DNA of 64,000 bases from Gammaproteobacteria bacterium (GCA_022824305.1 JAJEAD010000089.1:17756-81755), one strand, 5' to 3'. Numbered from the stretch's first letter, positions 21,322 through 30,191 are shown. Numbers and translations: made by a program. Notes: generated by a model not told the origin, from the sequence alone.

Positions 21322-22046
21322 TGCTCGACACCGAGTCGACCGGACTGGACCCCGGCGAGGGGCATCGGGTAATCGAGATCGGAGCGGTGGAGCTGATCGA
21401 CCGGCGCATGAGCGGCCGGCACTTTCATCATCTCCTGCAACCCGACCGGGCAATCGATGCGGGCGCATTCGAGGTGCACGGCATCACCGAAGCGAAGCTC
21501 GAAGACAAGCCCCGATTCGCGGAGATCGCGGACGAGCTCCTCCACTTCATCGAGGGAGCCGAGCTCGTGATTCACAACGCGGAATTCGACATCGCCTTTC
21601 TCGATCATGAGCTCAGCCTGCTCGGCGATGCGCTTGCTCACCGCCGCATCGCCGACGCCTGCTCCGTGCTCGACACCCTCGCCCTTGCGAGGAAGTTGCA
21701 TCCGGGGCAGCGAAACAACCTCGATGCGCTCTGCAAGCGCTATCGCGTCGACAACTCGAGACGCAACCTCCACAGTGCGTTGCTGGACGCGGAGCTGCTG
21801 GCCGAAGTCTACCTCGCGATGACGGGCGGCCAGGTGGCGCTGGCCCTCGGTGCCGCGGCATCGCCGGGGCCGACGCGGGGCGAGTCGAGCGCGGGCCGAA
21901 GCCGGGCTCCTCTGCGCGTCATTCGGGCCTCCGCAGCGGAGCGCGAAGCACACCGCCGCCGGCTGCTCGCAATCGATGACGAGAGCGGCGGGACCTGCCT
22001 GTGGCGGCGCCTGGAGACCCCGGACTCCGGGTCGGAGGCTCCCTGA
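21309..22046 (+). CDS. dnaQ: DNA polymerase III epsilon subunit (proofreading exonuclease)
   Basis: The 3'-5' proofreading subunit of the replicase. I place the start at TTG 21309, with GAAGGA upstream inside the rnhA end; the product is 245 residues (E. coli 243). Exo I is D7-T-E9 (LDTESTG), Exo II is [13 protein letters not shown] and Exo III is [14 protein letters not shown]. The C-terminal part after about residue 185, which binds the alpha subunit, is Ala/Arg-rich and diverged. The open frame extends back to 21042 only in antiphase to rnhA. Confidence 0.95.
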   Translation: MRQVVLDTESTGLDPGEGHRVIEIGAVELIDRRMSGRHFHHLLQPDRAIDAGAFEVHGITEAKLEDKPRFAEIADELLHFIEGAELVIHNAEFDIAFLDHELSLLGDALAHRRIADACSVLDTLALARKLHPGQRNNLDALCKRYRVDNSRRNLHSALLDAELLAEVYLAMTGGQVALALGAAASPGPTRGESSAGRSRAPLRVIRASAAEREAHRRRLLAIDDESGGTCLWRRLETPDSGSEAP

Positions 22047-22347
22047 AGCCGAAAGGCGGCGGGGCCGCGCCTCCGATTCCCCTCGAGAGGACTGGTCGCA
22101 AGGTGCGCGCGGGGCCAGGCCGGCGCCCTCCCTCGCCGCTGGCGAGGAACGCAGGGCAGCACAGCGCACGCCGCCCTTCGGGTCATCCGTTCAGGGGGCA
22201 TGAACGAGCCCGGCGGGCAGGGCGATTCTGCGCGTAGCGCGCCGGAAACGGCGGGGCCTCCGGTTGTCTCCGCCCGCGGTGAGGGGGTAACATGGCTCGC
22301 CCGCGGCGAGCCGCATTCGAGGCTCGAAATATGGGAGGTTGGGAGCC
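22047..22347. other. dnaQ to micropeptide intergenic region
   Basis: About 300 bases of G+C-rich sequence with no gene I can support. A small hairpin CTCGCC-GCT-GGCGAG (22132-22146) has no T tract. The last 15 bases carry the ribosome-binding site for the micropeptide at 22348. Confidence 0.4.
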
Positions 22348-22425
22348 ATGAATCCATTGGACAGCATTACCGGAACCATCGTCACCGGAGTCGTACTGGC
22401 TCTGATCCTTGCCGCCATCTTCTGA
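22348..22425 (+). CDS. 25-residue single-span membrane micropeptide
   Basis: ATG at 22348 follows GGGAG at ideal spacing (ATGGGAGGTTGGGAGCC leader) and opens a 25-codon frame ending TGA 22423-22425. The peptide begins MNPLDSITG and continues as an uninterrupted hydrophobic helix to its last residue (TIVTGVVLALILAAIF). The composition is that of a membrane micropeptide and not of a random G+C-rich frame. The next gene, a multi-span membrane protein, starts 54 bases downstream, so they may share a transcript. I do not recognise the peptide and assign no function. Confidence 0.6.
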   Translation: MNPLDSITGTIVTGVVLALILAAIF

Positions 22426-22479
22426 TGGCGAGATGCATGCTGACAACGTACTGGGGTTGACCTGGATAGGGGAGATTTC

Positions 22480-22983
22480 ATGGATTTCGTACTCGCTCTG
22501 GAACGCTGGATTCACTTTCTGTCCGGCATAACGTGGATTGGGCTGCTCTACTACTTCAACTTCGTGCAGGTTCCGGCCATGGCCGAGGCCGCCGCCGACA
22601 AGGACGGGCCCGGACCGGCCGCAATCGGCAAGTATGTCGCCCCCCGCGCGCTCCTGTGGTTCCGATGGGCGGCGGTGGTGACCTGGCTGTCCGGCGCCGC
22701 GTACCTCGTCAGCGCGCCCCATCTGGACTTTGTCGATGCGGTGATGCTTCGGGGCGCCAGCCAGACGATCGGCGTTGGCGGGTGGCTCGGCACCATCATG
22801 CTCTTCAACGTCTGGGTGCTGATCTGGCCGAATCAGAAGAAGGTGCTCGGCATGGTGCAGGCCTCCGATGAGGAAAAGGCCAAGGCACGGCGTGTCGCCA
22901 CTCTCGCATCGCGGACCAACACGGCATTGTCGATTCCGATGTTGCTGTTCATGGGAATGGCGTCGCACTCCCATCTCTTCTAG
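22480..22983 (+). CDS. urate-oxidase N-terminal-like (PuuD-type) membrane protein
   Basis: A 167-residue polytopic membrane protein with four hydrophobic spans: about 5-30 with WIHFLSGITWIGLLYYFNF, 57-78, 98-117 and 148-162. It resembles the membrane domain (urate_ox_N) of PuuD urate hydroxylase but lacks the C-terminal cytochrome c domain. Stand-alone proteins of this size are common in gammaproteobacteria and their function is unclear to me. Histidines H12, H81, H163 and H165 could bind heme or metal; this is inference. It is preceded by the micropeptide and followed by a strong terminator, so the unit ends here. Confidence 0.7.
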   Translation: MDFVLALERWIHFLSGITWIGLLYYFNFVQVPAMAEAAADKDGPGPAAIGKYVAPRALLWFRWAAVVTWLSGAAYLVSAPHLDFVDAVMLRGASQTIGVGGWLGTIMLFNVWVLIWPNQKKVLGMVQASDEEKAKARRVATLASRTNTALSIPMLLFMGMASHSHLF

Positions 22984-23006
22984 ACAGTCCTGGAGCGATC
23001 TCGTGG

Positions 23007-23030
23007 AAACCCGGCCCCGGCCGGGTTTTT
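23007..23030 (+). terminator. intrinsic terminator after the PuuD-like gene
   Basis: An 8-bp stem AAACCCGG/CCGGGTTT around loop CCCCGG runs directly into a five-T tract (23026-23030). It separates the membrane-protein unit from argD, which starts 29 bases later. Confidence 0.85.
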
Positions 23031-23058
23031 CATTTGGCCGGACCCACTGGGGGTGAAC

Positions 23059-24231
23059 ATGAGCGATGCCCTGATCAAGAACTACGCCCGACTGGACGTG
23101 ACCTTCCGGCGCGGCGAGGGCGTGTGGCTGTGGGACGAGGAGGGCCGGCAGTACCTCGATGCGCTCTCCGGCATCGCGGTATGCGGATTGGGACATGCAC
23201 ACCCGGCGGTGGCCGACGCCGTGAGCGAACAGGCAAGGGCGCTCGTGCACACGTCCAATCTGTATCGAATCGGCGTGCAGGAACGATTGGCGGAACGGCT
23301 TTGCGCGGTGGCCGGGATGGAGCGCGCCTTCTTCTGCAACTCGGGCGCCGAGGCCAACGAGGCCGCGATCAAGATTGCCCGCGCCCACGGCAGCCGGCGC
23401 GGCGTCGAGGCGCCCGCGATCCTGGTCGCCGAAGGCAGCTTCCACGGGCGCACGCTGGGCGCGTTGAGCGCGACCGGCAACCCGAAGGTCAAAGCCGGAT
23501 TCGGGCCGATAGTCGAGGGCTTCGTGCAGGCGCCCTTCGGCGATGCGGAAGCGTTCGAGTCGGCGGGAGACCGGCATCCCGATACCTGTGCGGTGCTGGT
23601 CGAGCCCATTCTCGGAGAAGGGGGGGTGACCATGCCGCAGCCCGGCTTCCTGCGGCGCCTTCGTGAAATCTGCGACGCACGGGGATGGTTGCTCATGCTC
23701 GATGAGGTGCAGACCGGAATGGGTCGAACCGGGCAGTGGTTCGCGTGCCAGCACGACGGCGTGCGACCCGACGTCATGAGCATCGCCAAGGCGCTGGGCA
23801 ACGGGGTGCCGATCGGGGCCTGTCTTGCCCGGGGAGAAGCTGCCGAGGCCCTGCAGCCGGGCAGCCACGGCTCGACCTTCGGAGGCAATCCGCTCGCGTG
23901 CAGCGCAGCGCTCGCCGTGGTCGAAACCATGGAACGTGATGGACTGGTCGAGGCGGCGGCGGTCAAGGGCAGACATCTCAGGAAGCGCCTCGAAGAAGCG
24001 TTGGCCGGGCAGAACTGCGTGGTCGAGGTCCGGGGCCAGGGCCTGATGGTCGCGATAGAGATGAATCGGAGCTGCGGCGAAATGGTGGGTATGGCGCTGG
24101 CCAGGGGGCTCCTGATCAACGTGACGGCGGAGCGCGTGATTCGCCTGCTTCCTCCACTGATACTGGAAGACGAGCACGTCGAACGGATTGCGCAGACGCT
24201 CGCGGAACTCGTTCGGGAATGGAACGCCTGA
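23059..24231 (+). CDS. argD: acetylornithine/succinyldiaminopimelate aminotransferase
   Basis: A class III PLP aminotransferase of 390 residues that converts N-acetylglutamate semialdehyde to N-acetylornithine (and may serve lysine synthesis). Visible are the substrate/PLP loop CNSGAEANEAAIKIAR, the SFHGRTLGALSATG block, LDEVQTGMGRTG and the PLP lysine K244 in SIAKALGNGVPIG. GGGGGTGA precedes ATG 23059; a GTG two codons earlier is less likely. Its stop is 3 bases from argF, a two-gene arginine operon. Confidence 0.95.
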   Translation: MSDALIKNYARLDVTFRRGEGVWLWDEEGRQYLDALSGIAVCGLGHAHPAVADAVSEQARALVHTSNLYRIGVQERLAERLCAVAGMERAFFCNSGAEANEAAIKIARAHGSRRGVEAPAILVAEGSFHGRTLGALSATGNPKVKAGFGPIVEGFVQAPFGDAEAFESAGDRHPDTCAVLVEPILGEGGVTMPQPGFLRRLREICDARGWLLMLDEVQTGMGRTGQWFACQHDGVRPDVMSIAKALGNGVPIGACLARGEAAEALQPGSHGSTFGGNPLACSAALAVVETMERDGLVEAAAVKGRHLRKRLEEALAGQNCVVEVRGQGLMVAIEMNRSCGEMVGMALARGLLINVTAERVIRLLPPLILEDEHVERIAQTLAELVREWNA

Positions 24232-24234
24232 GCG

Positions 24235-25161
24235 ATGAGCTCCACGAATCGCGACTTTCTGACACTGCTCGACTTCTCCCCGGAGGAGCTTCACGGCATC
24301 CTCGACCGGGCGCGGCAACTGAAGGCGTTGCGAAAGGAAGCGCTTCGTCACGAATCGCTTCCGGGTCGCGTGATCGGACTGCTCTTCGAAAAGTCCTCGA
24401 CGCGGACTCGAGTGGCTTTCGAGGCGGGAATGGTCCAGCTCGGCGGGCACGCGATCTTCCTTTCTTCGCGCGACCTGCAGATAGGACGAGGCGAGCCGAT
24501 CGAGGACACGGCCCGTGTGCTCTCCCGCATGGTCGACGCCGTGGTCGTACGCACCTATTCCCATGAAGGACTGGAGCGATTCGCGCGCCACTCGAGCGTT
24601 CCCGTCATCAATGCGCTCAGTGACACTCACCACCCCTGCCAGCTCCTGGCGGATGTGGTGACCTACATCGAGCATCGCGGCAGCATTGAAGGACGTACGG
24701 TCGCCTGGATCGGCGACGGCAACAACGTGTGCAACTCCTTCATCCACGCCGCACGGTGCTTCGGCTTTTTCCTGCGGATCGCGAGTCCGCCCGGACACGC
24801 TCCACATCCCCAGGTGCTTGCCGAGGGCGGCGAGAGGGTGAGCGTAACGACGGCGCCGCGAGATGCCTCCGACGGCGCCGACCTGATAGTCACCGACGTG
24901 TGGGCGAGCATGGGGCAGGAAGAAGAGCAGCAGGCCCGCGCGGAGACATTCAGCAACTATCGAGTCGACCAGAGGCTGTTGGATACATGCAGTCCGGATG
25001 CGCTCGTGATGCATTGCCTGCCCGCCCATCGGGGTGAAGAGATCAGCGCTGAAGTGCTCGATGGGCTGCAGAGCGTGGTCTGGGACGAGGTCGAGAATCG
25101 GCTGCACACTCAGAAGGCTCTCCTGGAGTTCCTTCTGCGCGGCGAGGACTCGGACGCCTGA
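24235..25161 (+). CDS. argF: ornithine carbamoyltransferase
   Basis: ArgF forms citrulline from ornithine and carbamoyl phosphate. The 308-residue enzyme has the carbamoyl-phosphate loop FEKSSTRTR (SSTRTR at 54-59), HHPCQLLAD, the ornithine-binding DVWASMGQE and the catalytic HCLPAHRG. It directly follows argD. The carbamoyl phosphate comes from CarAB, encoded at 54,001-58,435. Confidence 0.96.
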   Translation: MSSTNRDFLTLLDFSPEELHGILDRARQLKALRKEALRHESLPGRVIGLLFEKSSTRTRVAFEAGMVQLGGHAIFLSSRDLQIGRGEPIEDTARVLSRMVDAVVVRTYSHEGLERFARHSSVPVINALSDTHHPCQLLADVVTYIEHRGSIEGRTVAWIGDGNNVCNSFIHAARCFGFFLRIASPPGHAPHPQVLAEGGERVSVTTAPRDASDGADLIVTDVWASMGQEEEQQARAETFSNYRVDQRLLDTCSPDALVMHCLPAHRGEEISAEVLDGLQSVVWDEVENRLHTQKALLEFLLRGEDSDA

Positions 25162-25488
25162 TCGTGAGGTGCCGGCGGGATGCCGCGCTCCCGATGCGAG
25201 GGGCGGTTGACGTCGACGACAGCCGCTTCGTTTCCGGTCTTCGTCTTCCCGCGCATCTCGATCGGCAACCCTTCGGGGCGTCACCGACTTCACTCCGCCG
25301 CAGGGGAAATGAAGTCCGTTCGAAATCTGTGGGCGAGCGTGCCCGCGAGGAGAGACGTGCGGCAGATGCCGTGGCGCCCGTAATCCTCGACGACAGCGGT
25401 GATCGTGGATTCGGGTTCCGGTTCCCGGGTCGGACCGGAAGTTGATGTTGCGGTGAGTCGTGTGAAGGAGGAGTCACTGGGTGTCGGG
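25162..25488. other. argF-pcm intergenic region
   Basis: No supported gene. surE, which precedes pcm in E. coli and pseudomonads, is not detectable in any frame. A minus-strand frame here is open but shows no recognisable family. AAGGAGGAG at about 25,465 is a strong ribosome-binding site lying too far upstream of the ATG at 25,489. Confidence 0.4.
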
Positions 25489-26121
25489 ATGACCTCGCGG
25501 CGCACCCGGGAGCGTCTCGTGGAGCGATTGCGGACAGGGGGCATATCCAATCCCTCCGTGCTCGCGGCGATACGAGACACGCCTCGTCACCTCTTCGTGG
25601 ACGAAGCGCTCGCCAGCCGTGCGTACGAAGACACCGCCCTGCCGATCGGAGCGGGCCAGACAATTTCGCAACCATACATCGTCGCGCGCGCGACGGACGC
25701 GCTCCTCGGGGGAGAGCGACTCGAGCGCGTGCTCGAGGTCGGTTGCGGCAGCGGTTATCAAGCGGCCATTCTCTCCGTGCTGGTGTCGATGGTGTATGCG
25801 GTGGAGCGGATCTCTTCCCTCGTGTACCGAGCCCGTGAGCACCTTCATCGCCTCGGAGTCGACAACGTGCGCATTCGTCACGGCGATGGCGCCCTGGGCT
25901 GGCCGGAGCACGCCCCTTACGACGGCATCATCATCTCGGCCGCCTCCGAGGAAGTGCCCGGGTGTCTGCTCGAACAACTCGCTTCCGATGGGCGCCTGAT
26001 CATGCCGCTGGGAAGTGGACAGAATCAGACCCTCATCTCGGTGCAGCGGACGGAGCAGGGGTTCGAGCGGCGCGAGCTGGAATCGGTACGCTTCGTTCCG
26101 TTGATTGGAGGTACGGGCTGA
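25489..26121 (+). CDS. pcm: protein-L-isoaspartate O-methyltransferase
   Basis: Pcm methylates isoaspartyl residues to start repair of aged proteins. The start ATG 25489 (MTSRRTRERLVERL) matches the usual N-terminus and gives 210 residues. The preceding GVG, also conserved in homologues, and the strong AAGGAGGAG further up suggest that translation could instead begin at GTG 25462 or a non-standard codon near 25477. Motifs: TPRHLFVDEALASRAYEDTALPIGAGQTISQP and SAM motif I LEVGCGSGYQAAILS. The stop abuts the nlpD GTG. Confidence 0.92.
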   Translation: MTSRRTRERLVERLRTGGISNPSVLAAIRDTPRHLFVDEALASRAYEDTALPIGAGQTISQPYIVARATDALLGGERLERVLEVGCGSGYQAAILSVLVSMVYAVERISSLVYRAREHLHRLGVDNVRIRHGDGALGWPEHAPYDGIIISAASEEVPGCLLEQLASDGRLIMPLGSGQNQTLISVQRTEQGFERRELESVRFVPLIGGTG

Positions 26122-27000
26122 GTGCGCCCACAACGCGCAGTAGCGTTCACCCTGTTCACGATCGCATTGCTCCTTGGCGGATGTGCGAGCGGAGAGCGTC
26201 TCGCTCCGGTTTCGCGCGTCGATCCGGTCGCCACCGGCAAGCCGGACGAGCACACCGTGCGCAAGGGGGATACGCTATACGCCATCGCCTGGGAATACGA
26301 TCTGGACTTTCGGGATCTCGCCGCGTGGAACGGTGTCGAGCATCCATTCGTGATCTACCCGGGGCAGGTGCTCGCCCTTCGGGGATCGCCGCGCAAGGCA
26401 GATGGCGCAGTGGCGAACGCGGAGGTCTCGATCGCGGCCCTTCCCGAGCCGTCGACAATCAGCGGGCGCGTCGTCGAAAGCGCAGACGGGGTTGCGGCCG
26501 CCGATTCCCCTGCTACCACGACCTCCGGGGACACGGCGGCGGCGGAGTCGGTCTCGGATGCCGGATCCGGAACGGATCTTTCAAAGGCCAACGTGCCTGC
26601 GCCCGACGTGTTCGATGGCGCCGTCCCGGTCGGTATGTGGCATTGGCCCACGAAGGGCAAGGTGATCGGCTCCTTCGGAAGGGCGGGAGAGAAGGGCATA
26701 CAGATATCGGGAGGATACGAGCAACCGGTGGTGGCGGCCGCGGACGGACGAGTGGTCTACAGCGGTACCGGGCTGGTCGGATATGGGCGGCTCATCGTTC
26801 TCAAGCACAACAAGAGCTTTTTCAGTGCGTACGCGCACAACTCCAGGATCCTCGTGAAAGAGGGCGAGGTCGTGCAGGGAGGACAGCGAATCGCCCTGAT
26901 GGGGAGTTCCGGAAGCGACAAGGTCAAGCTTCACTTCGAGATAAGGCGGGACGGCAAGCCGGTCGATCCGTTGCGCTACCTTCCCCGGCGCACGGGCTGA
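26122..27000 (+). CDS. nlpD: NlpD-like LysM/LytM lipoprotein, amidase activator
   Basis: NlpD is an outer-membrane lipoprotein that activates the amidase AmiC at the septum. The 292-residue product starts GTG directly after the pcm stop, with GGAGG inside pcm. It has the lipobox LLLGGC (C21), one LysM domain (about 43-88, HTVRKGDTLYAIAWEYD to IYPGQVLAL), a Ser/Thr/Ala linker, and a C-terminal LytM (M23) domain from about 172. The catalytic zinc ligands are lost: the usual HxxxD and HxH positions read GIQISGG and KLHFEIR, as expected of a degenerate activator. rpoS, which follows nlpD in E. coli, is not here. Confidence 0.9.
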   Translation: MRPQRAVAFTLFTIALLLGGCASGERLAPVSRVDPVATGKPDEHTVRKGDTLYAIAWEYDLDFRDLAAWNGVEHPFVIYPGQVLALRGSPRKADGAVANAEVSIAALPEPSTISGRVVESADGVAAADSPATTTSGDTAAAESVSDAGSGTDLSKANVPAPDVFDGAVPVGMWHWPTKGKVIGSFGRAGEKGIQISGGYEQPVVAAADGRVVYSGTGLVGYGRLIVLKHNKSFFSAYAHNSRILVKEGEVVQGGQRIALMGSSGSDKVKLHFEIRRDGKPVDPLRYLPRRTG

Positions 27001-27213
27001 TTCGTTCCGCCCGGCGCACGCGCCACGTCGGCCGGCAGGCCAGGGGCGCTTCTCGAGCGTCGGGAGATTCCGCCCGACGTGCCGAAGCCCTGACTATCCT
27101 TTTGAAATGGATTGGTATTTTGGGCAGGGTAGCCGACCCGGATCGTGCATGAAGCAACTCCGGACTCCGAACGGGAACACCCGGATGTCTGGCGTCTCAG
27201 ACCCGGAGCGTCG

Positions 27214-27594
27214 TCATTCGTCCAGGATCAGCATCAGGAGCGCCGTCACCCGACGGCCTTCCGAGACCAGGACGTTGAAGGTGCGGCAGGCGGCATCGGT
27301 GCGCATCACCTCCACGCCGGCGCCGAGGCGAGAAAGGCGAATCATGATTTCCGCTTCCGGCAGGTGGTGCGTCGCGCCGGTTCCGATCAGGAGTATCTCA
27401 GGGTCGAGTTCCGAGACTCGGTCAATGACCCCGGAGTCGATGTCGGCAAGGCATTGCACGCCTTCACAGGGGCAAAGGCGGTCGGGAGAGAGGATGATGG
27501 AGGTAGCAAGTCGTTCGTCGTTGACGACGAAGAAACCCTTTCCGTAGGAACGGACGAGGTTCGTGTTCGGGTTCGAATCGGAAGTGAGCTTCAT
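27214..27594 (-). CDS. Mth938-like domain protein (DUF498/NDUFAF3 family)
   Basis: A 126-residue single-domain protein. Recognisable blocks are IRSYGKGFFVVNDER-like near the N-terminus (here VRSYGKGFFVVNDERL), LLIGTGATHHLPEAEI, and GAGVEVMRTDAACRTFNVLVSEGRRV. Mitochondrial relatives help complex I assembly; the bacterial role is unknown. ATG 27594 was chosen because the frame beyond it is antisense to adk. It is divergent from adk, with 79 bases between their starts. Confidence 0.82.
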   Translation of the reverse strand: MKLTSDSNPNTNLVRSYGKGFFVVNDERLATSIILSPDRLCPCEGVQCLADIDSGVIDRVSELDPEILLIGTGATHHLPEAEIMIRLSRLGAGVEVMRTDAACRTFNVLVSEGRRVTALLMLILDE

Positions 27595-27673
27595 GGCTGG
27601 GCTTGCCCGATGGAGAATCGAGACGATTGGGCAATAATACGTACGTCGGCTTGCCCGAGAGAAGGAGAGCCAC

Positions 27674-28366
27674 TTGCGAGCGATAGTGTTGGGAGCGCCG
27701 GGCGCGGGCAAAGGCACCCAGGCTGATTTTGTGTGTGAACGATACGGGGTGCCCAAGATCGCCACCGGCGACATGCTGCGGGCGGCGGCTGACTCGGGTT
27801 CCGAGCTCGGCCGGAGGGCGAAAGAGATTATGGACGTCGGTGCGCTGGTGCCCGACGAGATCATCCTGGGGCTGGTGGAAGAGAGATTGAGTCGGCCCGA
27901 CTGCGGCAGGGGATTTCTCTTCGACGGTTTTCCACGAAACATCCCTCAGGCGGAAGCACTGCGCAATCGTGGCATCACGGTGGATGTGGTGGTCGAGATC
28001 GCGGTCGACGACTCCGAGATCGTCCGCCGCATGAGCGGACGGCGTATCCACCCCGCGTCCGGGCGTACCTACCACGTCGAGTTCAATCCGCCCGCGCTTC
28101 AGGGCAAGGACGATCTGACCGGTGAGGAGTTGGTACAGCGGGAGGACGACGGGGAAGCGACCGTTCGCGAACGATTGAAGGTCTATCATGACCAGACCCG
28201 ACCATTGATCGATTACTACTCCGCATGGGAACGCTCGGGCGATCGGGACGCGCCCCATTATGTGCGGATTGATGGAATGTCCACGCTGGACAGCGTGCGC
28301 AGCGCCGTTCTCGAAGCACTGGATCAAGTGGTCCCGTCTTTGCGAGCGACATCTTCGAGTTCGTAG
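27674..28366 (+). CDS. adk: adenylate kinase
   Basis: Adk interconverts ATP + AMP and 2 ADP. The start is TTG 27674 with AGGAG at optimal spacing. The 230-residue protein has P-loop [13 protein letters not shown] site TGDMLR and DGFPRN, and the long-form LID ([19 protein letters not shown]) without zinc cysteines. About 16 residues more than E. coli lie at the C-terminus, ending in a serine run. Confidence 0.96.
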   Translation: MRAIVLGAPGAGKGTQADFVCERYGVPKIATGDMLRAAADSGSELGRRAKEIMDVGALVPDEIILGLVEERLSRPDCGRGFLFDGFPRNIPQAEALRNRGITVDVVVEIAVDDSEIVRRMSGRRIHPASGRTYHVEFNPPALQGKDDLTGEELVQREDDGEATVRERLKVYHDQTRPLIDYYSAWERSGDRDAPHYVRIDGMSTLDSVRSAVLEALDQVVPSLRATSSSS

Positions 28367-28454
28367 ACGACACTTCTCGAGACTGCCCGCTTTCCGCAAA
28401 CGCTTCGGCGACAGGAGGAAGGGGTGGTGAATGGAATGTATGGCGCCTGCTGGC

Positions 28455-28483
28455 TTGTATTCGGGTGCCATTTTCCGTAAGAA
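28455..28483 (+). promoter_or_regulatory. candidate promoter of the histone H1-like gene
   Basis: TTGTAT, 17 bases, TAAGAA lies 60 bases before the ATG in the only A+T-richer patch between adk and this gene. Spacing is ideal but the -10 is only a three-base match. Confidence 0.35.
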
Positions 28484-28543
28484 TGCGCGAGCTTCACACT
28501 GCCGGAAGTGATTTTGAGGACCAATCCACGGGGGAAATTGCAA

Positions 28544-29335
28544 ATGGCAGCCAAGAAAGCGGCGAAGCGCAAAGCAAAGGCGAAAACCAAGGGGAAGGTG
28601 GGGAGAGCAGGCACCAAGAAAGCCGCGAATAAGCGGACAACGAAGACGAGCCCGGGTCCTCGCAAGAAAGCCGCCAAGCGGGTGGCGAAGAAAAAGGCTG
28701 GCGTGAGAAAGACGAAGAAGAAGGCCGCCAAGAAGACGATCACCAAGAAGAAGGCCACCAAGAAGAAGGCCACCACGAAGAAGACAACCAGGAAGAAGGC
28801 GACCACGAAGAAGGCCACGACGAAGAAGACAGCCAGGAAGAAGGCGCTTCGCAAGGTCGCGAAGAAAGGGACTGCGAAGAAGAAGGCCGCCAACGGCAGG
28901 CGGAAGAAGAAGGCTGCCAACGGCAGGCGGAAGAAGACTGCGGCCGGTCGAAAGAAAGCGGCAGGCGCCCGCAAGAAAGCGGCGAACGGCAGGCGCAAGA
29001 AGGCCGCCAACGGGAGGCGGAAGAAGAAAGCCGCCGGCGCTCGAAAGAAGGCGACATCAGGCCGCAAGAAGGCCGCCAACGGCAGACGGAAGAAGGCTGC
29101 GGCCGGTCGAAAGAAGGCGACAGGCGCCCGCAAGAAGGCCGCCAACGGAAGGCGGAAGAAGGTCGCCGGCGCTCGAAAGAAGGTCGCGACGAGCCGCAAG
29201 AAGGCCGCCAACGGCAGGCGGAAGAAGGTCGCCAACGGCCGCAAGAAAGCGGCCAACGGGAGGCGGAAGAAGACTGCCAACGGTCGCAAGAAGGCCGCCA
29301 ACGGCAGACGCAAGGTCTCCAGAAAGGCGGGCTGA
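28544..29335 (+). CDS. lysine/arginine-rich repeat protein resembling histone H1
   Basis: A 263-residue protein built almost wholly of Lys, Arg, Ala, Gly, Thr and Asn. Residues 1-120 are KKA/KKT-rich, like eukaryotic H1 tails and bacterial Hc/AlgP proteins. The remainder is an imperfect tandem array of KKAANGRRKK, AAGRKKAAGARKK and related units. There are no acidic residues and almost no hydrophobics, so it must be disordered and should bind DNA or RNA. ATG 28544 follows GGGGGA; a frame start 36 bases upstream is less likely. A strong hairpin follows the stop. Function as a nucleoid or polyanion-binding protein is inference; relatives such as AlgP are regulators. Confidence 0.75.
   Translation: MAAKKAAKRKAKAKTKGKVGRAGTKKAANKRTTKTSPGPRKKAAKRVAKKKAGVRKTKKKAAKKTITKKKATKKKATTKKTTRKKATTKKATTKKTARKKALRKVAKKGTAKKKAANGRRKKKAANGRRKKTAAGRKKAAGARKKAANGRRKKAANGRRKKKAAGARKKATSGRKKAANGRRKKAAAGRKKATGARKKAANGRRKKVAGARKKVATSRKKAANGRRKKVANGRKKAANGRRKKTANGRKKAANGRRKVSRKAG
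28868..29317 (+). repeat. degenerate tandem coding repeats of the KR-rich protein
   Basis: Units of 24-36 bases built on GCCGCCAACGGCAGGCGGAAG and variants recur more than ten times, encoding AANGRRKK-type segments. Such near-identical units make the copy number prone to slippage or assembly error. Confidence 0.75.
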
Positions 29336-29360
29336 GCGCAAGCTCGGCGTGGGCGGGCGT

Positions 29361-29384
29361 GGCGCCGGATTCGCATCCGGCGCC
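29361..29384 (+). terminator. strong hairpin downstream of the histone H1-like gene
   Basis: A perfect 10-bp stem GGCGCCGGAT/ATCCGGCGCC with loop TCGC starts 25 bases past the stop. No T tract follows, so it may act as a 3' stabiliser or a Rho-independent terminator of the G+C-rich type. It lies between convergent genes. Confidence 0.5.
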
Positions 29385-29489
29385 GGGCGGGGAGCATCGG
29401 CGGAAACGGAGCGCGGCCTGGGACCATCGCCTGTTTCCCCAGGGGTAGGCGGTCCGGGTCGACCGCCGGCCTCACACGGGCGCGTCGCT

Positions 29490-30191
29490 TCAGCGAAGCG
29501 ATATGACAGGCCAGCCGCGACCTTCCGCAACCACGCGCAGGCGCTCGTCGGGATCGACCACGAAAGGGTGGCCGATCGCCTCCAGGAGGGGCAGGTCGGC
29601 AATGGAATCGGAATAGAAGCAGGCTTCGCGGAGAAGAGCGGCGTGCGAAGCGGCCCATCGCCGGACATGGGCGACCTTTCCATGCCCGGAGCAGGGCGCA
29701 CCGGAGACCCGGCCGGTGTAGCGTCCGCCGTGCACTTCCGGCTCGGTGGCGAGCAGATGATCCACTTCGAGCAGGCGGGCAATCGGCTCCGTGACGAAGC
29801 GATTGGTGGACGTGGCGATGACGAGTGTCTCGCCACGGCGGCGATGGCGATCGAGCAACTCCAGCGCCTTGGGAAGCACCAGCGGCGCGATGGTGGTTTC
29901 GATGAAGTCGCGTCGCCATCTCTCGAGATCGTGCATCTCGTGGCGACTCAACGGAGCGAGCTGAAAGGCGAGGAACTCCTCCACGTCGAGCGTGCCCTGC
30001 TCGTAGGCTTTCATGAACTCCCGGTTGCGTCGCCGGTGCAGGGCCGCCGGTACCACTCCGAGGCTGGCGAGGTGCTCGCCCCAGAGGTAATCGCTGTCGC
30101 CGGCCAGGAGGGTGTTGTCCAGATCGAAGAAGGCAGCCCTGGTCCCTTTCGTCGCGATACCCTCTCCGTTCCCGCAAACGTCTGCTGTCAT
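29490..30191 (-). CDS. HAD-superfamily IB hydrolase (SerB-like phosphatase)
   Basis: A 233-residue haloacid-dehalogenase fold phosphatase. Motif I is FFDLDNTLLAGDSDYLWGEHL with the nucleophile Asp, motif II is LVIATSTNRF, motif III is the lysine in GHGKVAHV and motif IV is ACFYSDSIADLPLLEAIG. It belongs to the TIGR01490-type IB group, whose members act on small phosphomonoesters; the substrate is not known. ATG 30191 precedes the HAD fold by about 18 residues. It is divergent from rppH, an association seen in pseudomonads. Confidence 0.85.
   Translation of the reverse strand: MTADVCGNGEGIATKGTRAAFFDLDNTLLAGDSDYLWGEHLASLGVVPAALHRRRNREFMKAYEQGTLDVEEFLAFQLAPLSRHEMHDLERWRRDFIETTIAPLVLPKALELLDRHRRRGETLVIATSTNRFVTEPIARLLEVDHLLATEPEVHGGRYTGRVSGAPCSGHGKVAHVRRWAASHAALLREACFYSDSIADLPLLEAIGHPFVVDPDERLRVVAEGRGWPVISLR

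Noticed and set aside
25290..25580. Minus-strand 96-codon frame between argF and pcm
   Set aside because: It overlaps the pcm start in antisense, has no ribosome-binding site and no recognisable family.
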